In this document: positions 55,473 to 64,000 of the stretch, piece after piece
How the letters are laid out: each line of letters begins with the position of its first letter
Numbering within the stretch: position 1 is the first letter of the stretch
Assembly (NCBI GenBank): GCA_946902985.2
Contig: OX336397.1
Span: 154,435,890 to 154,499,889, forward strand
Direction of reading: 5' to 3'
DNA length: 64,000 bases
Source of the DNA: Meconema thalassinum
Taxonomy: Eukaryota > Arthropoda > Insecta > Orthoptera > Tettigoniidae
Program-made: the position numbers and the translations under genes
The notes under the pieces: generated by a model
Databases searched by the model: none
The model's input: only the letters and a program-made list of their open reading frames with translations
What the model was told of the DNA's origin: nothing

Positions 55473-56478
55473 TGTGTGTGTGTCCCTAATAAATTCTAAA
55501 CGGCTGGAGCGATTCCAATGAAACTCAGTAAGCTCATAGCTCTATTCTGGGCGACCTCGACCGTGCCCTTCAAAATTTGTTACGTCTCACCAATCCAACA
55601 TGGCGGCTGTGCGAAATATTTCACCAGCATTCAATATCTCCGAAACTATTACCGACATCACCCTGGAATGTATTACGTTGATAAAGGGAACTACTAGAAG
55701 TTCACCTATGTGACTTTTGAAAATCTGTTAAGTACAAAACCAACATGGCGGCCACGCGAATTTGTGACTTTTAAATAGACGTTCCTCGCGATTTAACCAA
55801 CCAAACACAATAAAACTTGGTACAGTATATGTTTATACACATTGCAATGTACCGACATCTAACTTGGTTCAATTGTTTACATAACCACAAGATGGCGGAT
55901 GTGCGAAATATTTCACCGGCATTCTATATCTCTGAAATTATTAGCTGTATCACCCTGAAATTTTGTACGGAGATAAAGGGCACTACTGGAAGTTTATCTA
56001 TAAGACTTTCAAAAAGCGTTTAACTACAAAACGAACATGGCGGCCAAGCGAATTTTAAAATTTTAAATAGACCTCTCTCGCGATTTAATGTTCCAAAGGC
56101 AATGAAATCTGCTACAGGAAATGTTGATACACATTGTAATGCACTGGTATCTAATTTAGTTCAATTGTTTACATAACCTCAAGATGGCAGCTGTGCGAAT
56201 TTAAAAATTAAGCTTTTATTTCTTGTGTCGTAATCAAGCAATCGAAGTGAAGGTTTGAATAATGAACCTACGCAATGATTTTCCTTTAATAGTACATGAC
56301 TCTATGGCCTATACATTTAACAATCCAACATGGCGACCATCCGGAATATTCAGACGACTCTGAATATCTACGAATCTATTACAGCAATCAAACTAAAATT
56401 TTGTATGTTGATAGTGGCAGTTAATATAAGTAGGATATATGAAAATGGGCTGTATAGTTCTTCACGGAACTACTTGTT
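55371..56478 (+). repeat. Dispersed repeat R1, copy 4 (internally shorter)
   Basis: Both ends are present, with the hairpin TAGCCTATTTTCAATTTTGA and a long GT tract (about 55420-55467). It is about 1.1 kb because one or more internal units are missing. Confidence 0.88.
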
Positions 56479-56863
56479 ATATTGTAGTTTCTAACTCCAT
56501 GTTTCTACACCCAAGCGTCTGATGATAATAGTTTTGAGGTCATTCCTATATAATATCAAAATTAATTTCCAATTATATTCTGGGCATATGACCTTTATCT
56601 TACACTCCTTAGAGTACGGTAACCAATAAGAAACAATCTATTAATATTTCTGTTCAAGTGGGGTTTATTTCATTACATGGGACAGTTATAATACCGTAAA
56701 ACCTGCCTAAAACGGAACGCAATAGTACCGGATTTATTTTTCCGTTTTCACAGGCTTCCGTTTTACAAAGGGTTGAGTTTCAATAAGACAAAATACACTA
56801 CAAAGAATAGGATCACTATGAAATAATTTGAGTTATTCCTACTTTAAACAACACAATTAATTC
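56479..56863. other. No feature recognised
   Basis: AT-rich sequence. The segment with CCGTTTTCACAGGCTTCCGT (56741-56765) resembles one near 60290-60395, so a decayed repeat may span the R2 unit. Confidence 0.4.
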
Positions 56864-59010
56864 TTTAGCTGGACGTTTGTTTTGATGTGTAATATCTTTC
56901 CACTCGGTATCTGGATATTTTTGTGGCACCCGGTAGCTGAACATTTTCGTGGGAGTGATTTTGGAAAAGGGACGGAAGTGGATGGGACGGTAACAATGAG
57001 CGTGCGCGGTGGCGGAGATTGGTACAACGACGTACTGTAATCCATGTGACTATGTGGAATGTAAATCGCATACAGTTTACCTCAAGGTTTGGAGGCCCCA
57101 TTAAAGAAATTCCTACAATTAATCATCTTCAAGTTGTCGTTCTTTAGTGTGAACATATTCATTATATCATATTTTCTGAAAACAATTACGATTTATTAAA
57201 TCTTCATACTTTTGCGGTATTTTTAGCCTATTTTCAATTTTGAAAAAATAGGCTTATGAGATCACCTTTTGTCCGTGTGTGTGTGCGTGTGCGTGTGTGT
57301 GTGTGTGTGTGAGAGAGGTGTGTGTCCCCCCCCCCCTAATAAAATCTAAACGGCTGGAGCGATTTCAATGAAACTCGGTAAGTTCATAGCACTATTCCCG
57401 GCGGCCTCGACCGTGCCCTTCACATTTTGTTACGTCTCACCAATCCAACATGGCGGCTGTGCGAAATATTTCACTAGCATTCAATTTCTCCGAAACTATT
57501 ACCGATATCGCCTTGAAATTGTGTACGGTGATAAAGGGCACTACTAGAAGTTCACCTATGAGACTTTCAAAAACCTGGAGACTACAAAACCAACATGGCG
57601 GTCAAGCGAAATTGAGACTTTTAAATAGACATTTCTCACGATTTAACTATCCAAACCTAATGAAACGTGGTACAGCAAATGTTTATACACATTGTAATGC
57701 ACTGGAGTCTAATTTAGTTCAATTGCTTACATAACCTCAAAATGGCGGCTGTGCGAAATATTTCACTGATATTCTATATCTCCGAAACTATTACAGATAT
57801 CATCATGCAATTTTGTACGGTGATAAAGGGTACTGATACAAGTTTACCTATGTATATTTCATAAACCTGTAAAGTACAAATCGAACATGGAGACCAAGCG
57901 AATTAGAAATATTTTAATAGACTTTTCTCGTGATTTAACTCTCTGAGCGCAGTGAAATGTGGAACAGTAAATGATTTTGCAGATTGTAATGCACTGCCAT
58001 CTAATTTAATTCAATTGTTTACATAACCTCAAGATGGCGGCTGTGCGAAATTTTAAAATTAAGTTTTTATTCTTGTGTCGTAATCATGCGATCGAAGTGA
58101 AAGTTTGAATAATGAAGCTAGGCAATAATTGTCCTTGAATGGTACATAACTCTATGGCCTATACATATAACAATCCTAAATGACGAGCTTCCGAAATACT
58201 TAGACGGTTCTCAATATCTATGAATCTTTTACAGCAACCAAACTGATTTTTTAATGTTCATAGAGACTATGAACATATGTTCACCTATAGGACTTTCAGT
58301 AACCTGGTGACCACAAATCCAACATGGCGGCGACGCGAAGTATAAATATTTAAATGGACGTTTCTCGCGAATTAACTATCCGAGTGCCGTGAAACGTTGC
58401 ACGTTAAATGCTTATACAAATGTTGATCCACTGGCATGTAATTTATTTCAATTGTTTGCATAATCACAAGAAGGCTGGTGTGCGTACTTTTAAAATCTCG
58501 TTTTTATTTCTTGTGTTCTAATCATGCGATTGATGTTTGAATACCACACGTACACAATAATCTTAATGTAATAGTACAAAAATAAAAATCCATCCTGGCG
58601 ACCATATGAAATATTTAGACGGTTCTCAATATCTACGAATCTGTTACAGCAATTAAACTGAAATTTTGTATGTTGATAGATACAATTAACATGAGCAAGA
58701 TACATGAAAATGGGCTGTATAGTTCTTCACGGAACTACTTGTTATTTAATGTAAGCACTCGATACCTCGAGTGCTATCTCATCAACCAACACTCCAAACA
58801 ACGTAGGAATTCAGTATATTAACACCGACTACTAACAATTTCGTTGGTCTAAACGTATCACTGGGAGAAACGCATTTAATATACCTACTGCACACCTAAT
58901 TTTTAATCGCGCCTATACTTGGCAGTGCGCTATATCGGCAATAAGAGGCCATTTTCAACAACACCGCTGGCATGGGTTCACTAACTGGCCGGTATAAAGC
59001 GCAGCTCGCA
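56864..59010 (-). repeat. Dispersed repeat R2, copy split by R1
   Basis: 56864-57223 and 58744-59010 together match 22460-23165 in reverse complement. The R1 copy lies exactly between, at the AGTGCTTACATTAAAT junction. Confidence 0.8.
57224..58743 (+). repeat. Dispersed repeat R1, copy 5
   Basis: Full length, about 1.52 kb, very similar to copy 3 in unit order, including the CCAACATGGCGG cores. The GT tract varies (GTGTGTGCGTGTGCG) and a C9 run follows at about 57328. Confidence 0.9.
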
Positions 59011-60400
59011 TCAAGTAAGCAGTGGATTGCTCCCGCATACAGTTGCAGGTATATGTCACTACTGCAGATGCATTGGAGAATCCTTTCATGCTTGCTGGCA
59101 CAAGGTAGCACTATGAGTTCATTCTTTAAAAAATGCGAGTAAGTAATATGGAATTATTCGAATAACATGTCAGATGTTACACATCATATGCGACTACTGT
59201 AATGCTCGTATTTTTTTTCTCGTGCTCTTCTATAACTCTCCTGCAATGTAAGTGTCTTTATGTTTGGAAGTCATGCTACTGAATTACAGTACGTAAATAA
59301 ATGCAGTGCACAGTAAAAAGAACGCCTTTAATAGTACATTATGCAACGAGCCTATAATGGCTATAATTAAGACACGAGTATTTTTATAAAACGAGCGTAT
59401 GCGAGTTTTATAATTTCCATACGAGTGTCTTAATTACCATTATAGGCGAGTTGCATACGACTGTTTATGTTCGACGATAATTATAACTTTATTATATGTT
59501 TTAACATAAATATTCATAAATATCTGTTGAGAGTCAGCTACGGTACTTGAATTTTGTGATTGCAGAGCGAGCGTTGGGTGTTATATCTCTGTCTTTCAAG
59601 ATCTTTGAACGACCGACGCATGCGCTCTGTGTGCTTGCAATGCCATATGCAGCTATATGTTTACATCAGCCGTCCCTCAGTAATATTGTCACCGGTGTCA
59701 TTTGAAGACAATGCGCTGTGCAGAAATTAGCGTTGGTGATTTTAAGGTACAGTGCTATTGCTTGTCTCATATTCGCCAGTTTATTTACGCGAACATATGG
59801 GCGGTGCGTATTCCATGTCGGTAATTTATTATAGTTCGATGTTGTGTTTATGTCCGACATGTTGGATTTTGAGCGCATGCGCGAAGTTATCGTTACCTAA
59901 TTGGTCAATGAGCGAGCTCTGATTGGCTGGAGAAACTGTATCATAATGGAAAACAGTGTTATAATGACCATCATTATGATAAAGTTTTCTGACACATAAT
60001 AGTGAGGGTCGAACATAAATATTACTCCAGTCCACTGCTTTCTTCTACTCTCCCTTGTCAGGAGGAAACTGTGTGTATATCAAGAGGGTTGGAGGAAGTA
60101 ACGGTATTGATGATAAGAAATGTAGCAAACCTGCTGCATCCTTGAGGAAAAATTAGGGGTAATGTTTTTTAGAACTTTGGTGCAAGTCCAGTCGCACTCA
60201 AAATTTAGTACATTGCTTTGTATTATGGATAAGATAATCCGTCTTATTCAGGTTATTTACGCCTACAGTTCTGAAATTTATTTCCGTTTCCACGTTACAC
60301 AGTTTTACGGTTTCCAGTGTCATTTTACATAGGAAATACCTCCGTTCCGAATTTTGTTTTCCGTTTGTCCAGGTTTCCGGTTTAGCCAGGTTTTACTGTA
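59011..60400. other. Intergenic, with hAT-end motif and an imperfect hairpin
   Basis: At 59165-59195 the motif GTTACACATCATATGCGACT matches the ends of the hAT derivative at 21264. At about 59350-59450, GCCTATAATGGCTATAATTA and its near-complement form an imperfect hairpin of about 100 bases. No coding frame is supported. Confidence 0.5.
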
Positions 60401-60409
60401 CATCAATGT

Positions 60410-60690
60410 GTGGTATTAGAGTGACCTCACAACTTATCCGGATGCGCTCAGCAGAGGCTACCACTCTTGGCTGTCGTCGCCGAGGCCCAACTTCGTTTCC
60501 CAGCTCGGCCAAGAAATGTAATTCTGGTCTGAAAACTGGAACGGGGTACACTCAGTCTCATGAGGGAAAATTCCCACTTCAGCCATCTTAGAAATGGTTT
60601 ACTGTGGTTTCCCTGACTTCTACTCCAGGCGAATGCTGGGGTGGTTCCTAACTATAAAGCCACGGTGCCTCCATCCCAATCCTCATCTGA
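60410..60690 (+). repeat. Dispersed repeat fragment (GTGGTTTCCC family)
   Basis: GGGGTACACTCAGTCTCATG, GGTTTCCCTGAC and CTCCAGGCGAATGCTGGGG. The second half matches 20960-21010. Probably an old SINE body. Confidence 0.5.
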
Positions 60691-60882
60691 ATTACTAAGG
60701 TTGCAGGATCGAACCCTGTTTCAGTCAGTTGGTATTTGAGGGTGCGCAAATGCGAGGGAGCCGTGTCAGTAGATTTGCTGGCACAATAAAGATCCCCTTC
60801 GGGGCAAATTCCGGCACCCAGGCGTCTCTAAAACTCGCAGTTGTTAAAAGGAAAGTAAAAACAATAACATCATTATTATGAA
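60690..60882 (+). repeat. SINE family S4, copy B
   Basis: GGTTGCAGGATCGAACCCTG is a better preserved B box than in copy A. It is followed by GGTATTTGAGGGTGCGCAAA and GATCCCCTTCGG. Confidence 0.75.
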
Positions 60883-61012
60883 TTACAAATTCACACACTA
60901 GTACAGCCATCACAATTACACAGGTTATCAGACAAATTCCAAGCAGCCAAGTTCACGGGGCTACATACCACGATGTTGCAAATCCCCTAAATGAATCAAC
61001 AACTACATATTT
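60876..61012 (-). repeat. Shared 3' tail module, solo copy 3
   Basis: ACTAGTACAGCCATCACAAT, GGTTATCAGACAAATTCC and CACGGGGCTACATACC match the S2 tail, here directly after S4 copy B. Confidence 0.7.
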
Positions 61013-61070
61013 CTCGAGTTTTAACAGTTGCACTTACTCGACAACAGGTTCAACAAACTGCATTCAACCT

Positions 61071-61380
61071 ACTCCTGTCCGGCTCCGTGGCTAAATGGTT
61101 AGCGCACTAGGCTTTGGCTTGAAGTGTCCCGGGTTGGATTCCCGGCCGAGCCATTAGGGATTTTAATCCCCTGGGGTTAATTACCGTGGCTTGGGGACTG
61201 GGTGTATGTGCCGCCTTCATTATCACTTCGTCCTCGTTACGACGTGCAGGTCGCCCACGGGCGTCAACTAGAAAGACCTGCACTCGGCCTCTCCAGAGGT
61301 CACACGATCATGTCAGTGCCTTCCTCCTTTATCCAGGTTTGTGACTGGTGCTAGAACGGTCCAGCCATTACTAGTGGTGC
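61071..61380 (+). repeat. SINE family S5 (tRNA-derived)
   Basis: GGCTCCGTGGCTAAATGGTTAG (A-box region) then GGGTTGGATTCCCGG (B box), a clear tRNA-like head of about 75 bases. The body has GGGGTTAATTACCGTGGCTT and GACCTGCACTCGGCCTC. A GAT microsatellite follows. Confidence 0.82.
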
Positions 61381-61404
61381 AGTTTAAACAAAATGATGAT
61401 GATG

Positions 61405-62108
61405 ATGATAATTGTTGTTTTAAGGGGCCTAACATCTAGGTTATCGGCCCCTATTGATGTGGGTGATGGTGAAGATGATAATGAAATATAAACTCTAACT
61501 AAAACTAACTACTTACGTATACACTGGAAGAAGAAATGGAAAACAATAGGAGAATGCGGCAAATAAAGGACAGGAGGAAAAGAAATGCCCTCAACCCTAG
61601 AAGAATGCGGATTGAGGGACTTGTAAGTAAGGAGAGCCATAAAAGGCAGATAGGAAAGTGAAAGAGGAGAGGGTCCGCCCCAAAGTCAGTGGAAAAAGGA
61701 AAAAACGGACCCATCTCAGGAATCCCTCGGGGTCGCCAACTCCCCTGAGGGTGTAGCAATATCCAGGATGCACCAGAAGTGGTGGGGCTACACACACCCT
61801 GCCTCCTTGAGGGCCTTGACCAGAAGGCAGGAGATTACATGAAAAGAAAAAGAAGGCTGACCCCTCGCAGAAGGAGGGTATCAGAAAAGATGAGACAAGG
61901 GCCAATTAAGGTGGGAAAGGAAGAGACTCCCTAGGCCTCGGATACCCTAATACCGTCGGGGTCGGAAGAGAACAAGAGTTGACCAAGTGAGGTCGACAGG
62001 AAAGAAGACGGAGAGAAGCCCGGCACAAGTAAGTGGAAGCAATGCCGGACTCGGATGGGGCCCCGTGGTCGCCAACCCACGTCCCACAAGATGTGAGCCC
62101 CTGAGGGG
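61405..62108 (+). repeat. Solo copy of the 0.7 kb repeat found in the palindrome arms
   Basis: Matches 9930-10645 in order over its length, with many substitutions and short indels. It shows that this repeat is an independent family that was captured in the arm. Confidence 0.82.
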
Positions 62109-62446
62109 TAACCAAAAAGAATGGGACTAGCTGAGTGCCCTGGTACGCTACTGATTGTAAACAGACGGTGACTTGAATACCAATGACCCGCTATGTCCTT
62201 CACGTGATGATGCTGGCCTACAAGCTTAACAAGGCTCCGCATCAGACGCTATTGACTCAATTAACACCTACTGATCACAGTGCAGCCAACTTAACCACCA
62301 TGGAGGAACGAGGTGCAGGAGTTGTCCAGTGGGTGTCACGTGATCACATCAGGATCGTTTATCCTACGATACAATTTCTCGGTATGTAATTGAGCCACTT
62401 TTCGTTATCAATTGCGCAATAAATAACAAGGGGTGTCCATTTAAAG

Positions 62447-62935
62447 AGTAGCATACTGAGCTTCTATGCTCAAGATCGCGGGTTCAAACCCGGCCGGAGT
62501 CGTCGCATTTTTAAGAGCGTTAAAAACCGCTCATAACGCCTTCCTTCGGAGGGGAAGTAAAGCCGGCGGTCCCATGTCATAGATTTATGGCATGTTAAAG
62601 CACCTTCCACTAATTACACTTGTGTGAAGCAAAATTATAGGTTAAAATTTGACCAACGCTCTTAGGTGCCAACGTTCGTCGCCAGGAGACGACTGCGGTG
62701 GCATCTGGTAACCAAGTCCTGAACTAATAGTCGTTGACGGTGGTGTTTGGCGGCAAAAGTAGGAACTACTTGAAAATTCTATGTCTACAGTCCTTACTTG
62801 AATTAAAAACAGATACCACACACTAATACAGCCATCACAATTAACACCGGTTATGACAGACTCTGCACACATCCAAAGTACACGGAGCTACATGACCGCG
62901 TTGTCACAGCCCCTAAACTGAGGAACCAACCATCC
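62447..62935 (+). repeat. SINE family S2, copy C
   Basis: Starts GTAGCATACTGAGCTTCTAT, with B box GGGTTCAAACCCGG and the full body and tail. The most complete S2 copy in the window. Confidence 0.88.
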
Positions 62936-62965
62936 ATTTAAGGTCACATCATACTTGTTTACGCA

Positions 62966-63178
62966 CTTGCCACGGTGGGTGAGTGGTTATCGTGTCGGTC
63001 TACCAACCCCAAACTTGCAGGTTCGCTCCTGGCCATGGTAAGTGATATTTTTTTTTAAGGCGACAAAAATCACGCCACGCATGTCATACGTTGTTGGCAT
63101 GTTAAAGAACCCATTTAAATTCAGTAGGCCGTGTTCATATTGGCAAAATTAATCTCGGGATTTTCCGCCAACACAAAA
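62966..63178 (+). repeat. SINE family S3, copy B (3'-truncated)
   Basis: The same head as copy A (TTGCCACGGTGGGTGAGTGG, CAGGTTCGCTCC). It stops at TTTTCCGCCAACACAAA, where copy A continues for another 200 bases. Confidence 0.82.
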
Positions 63179-63698
63179 GGAATTGAATGGTGTTGGAGAA
63201 AAGAGGAACAACTCTTCCATTTGCCAGGACAGACTAGACAAGAACTCCGCACAGCATTGAGGGTTGGGGATATCGCACTGAAAGGAATGCAAAATTCCGT
63301 AGCAATACAAAAGGAACTTAGTTTATTCATATTAAAAACATACAAAATCGTACAAACACAACACAACATTAACTGGACAGAAGCTTTCCTGATCTGGTGG
63401 GTCCCAGTAACTAAGTGACAGTTTCATCTCTGTAGATTTACGACTAGTAGATGGTTTATTTCTTAGGGACAACATTCAAAATTGTTGTACAGGTATGTGC
63501 GCCCCGATATCCATGGCAAGCTAAGCCGGCTGTGACTGGCGCAGATAGCGTGGCTGGTTCAACCGGTGATTGTCGCGCTCTGCTGACTCATACCGTTAGT
63601 TCACACGTGTTTTGTCATTCATATGGATGTGTATCTGCAAAGCTTAGACGTTAGTGTTGCACGTTTAGTGATTATTGTGATTACTGCGATTGTTGGTC
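63179..63698. other. No gene recognised upstream of the DUF4817 frame
   Basis: Short frames on both strands (63131-63418 and its opposite) share the same sequence and have no known domain. Confidence 0.4.
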
Positions 63699-63968
63699 AT
63701 GCCTAGACACCAATTCACATTGCGCGAACGTGTGTATATCAATAATTTGTATATGAAAAGCAGAAAATCTTGTTCTGAAACGAGACGAAAATTTCGAACC
63801 AAGTTTCCAGAAAGACCTGTGCCTAATGCCAGTACAATTAGGAGGCTCGCTAAACGATTCAAGGAAACAGGCTCCGTAAATAATAAAAGAGTTGACAGAC
63901 ATTTTTTCATCAGAAGATGTCAGGTGTGTGTTACAAGAGAGGGAGGACATTTTCAGCATTGCCTATGA
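63699..63968 (+). pseudogene. Second DUF4817 transposase N-terminus, frameshifted
   Basis: From ATG 63699: MPRHQFTLRERVYINNLYMK, then TRRKFRTKFPERPVPNAS and IRRLAKRFKETGSVNNK, a complete DUF4817 helix-turn-helix domain. Just after VNNK the frame leaves the expected path; another frame reads DIFSSEDVRCVL and EREDIFSIAY toward the window end. A single indel near 63890-63910 is likely. The DDE domain, if any, is beyond the window. It is diverged from the member at 25959. Confidence 0.75.
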
Positions 63969-64000
63969 GCACTTTAAGTACACATTATTGAACATGTTTG

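Noticed and set aside
41959..58743. CRISPR-like array from regularly spaced CATGGCGGC motifs
   Set aside because: The spacing is about 150-300 bases, the spacers are related to each other and the context is a eukaryotic dispersed repeat.

Overview
This window looks like repeat-rich nuclear DNA from an arthropod with a large genome, most likely an insect. Supporting signs are tRNA-derived SINE families with A/B-box heads, a BEL/Pao element, hAT/ZBED-like and mariner-type DUF4817 transposases, RT-LINE relics, and a degenerate TTAGG-like (arthropod telomere-type) tract. A polyneopteran such as a katydid, cricket or phasmid is my guess, from general familiarity with such SINEs rather than from a search. 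I found no convincing conserved host gene, no rRNA and no functional tRNA. Nearly everything legible is a transposable element, often one inside another.

Layout. 1-4067: 5' part of a minus-strand Ty3/Gypsy-like retrotransposon (LTR 2682-4067, PBS, gag, start of pol), with a textbook -1 slippery heptamer just before the gag stop. It sits in a dispersed repeat called R1 here. 5888-20560: a giant palindrome with near-identical arms of about 5.06 kb (5888-10944 and 15499-20560). Its 4.55 kb spacer holds TTAGG-like repeats, GCTCCCA-type short tandem repeats and a FLYWCH-finger gene. 20565-31683: a hAT deletion derivative, SINEs, LINE relics, a TA-flanked DUF4817 element split by a SINE, and an old 1.08 kb foldback element. 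32118-40833: a hAT fragment with 8-bp target duplication, split by a BEL/Pao retrotransposon (32184-40137) with nearly identical LTRs and a 5-bp target duplication. Its reading frame nevertheless carries two stops and two frameshifts. 40842-44500: repeat R3, R1 and LINE ends. 44740-47190: a broken BED-finger hAT transposase with a SINE inside. 48291-52828: the most interesting unit, a 4.5 kb element with about 450-474 bp terminal inverted repeats. It encodes a PIN/FEN-like plus Cys-rich (CXC-like) protein and no recognisable transposase, and is broken by a SINE with 13-bp target duplication and an R1 copy. 52829-64000: SINEs (one split by a perfect 41-bp-arm hairpin), a mariner relic, two more R1 copies, a solo copy of a repeat also present in the palindrome arms, and the start of a second DUF4817 gene.

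The genes do not form a pathway. They are proteins of independent mobile elements, and the main story is the order of insertion. Target duplications and empty-site comparisons give clear histories in several places: hAT before BEL; the PIN element before the SINE and R1; the DUF4817 element before the SINE; repeat R2 before R1; R1 before Gypsy. All identities and boundaries were read by eye; no alignment or database search was run.
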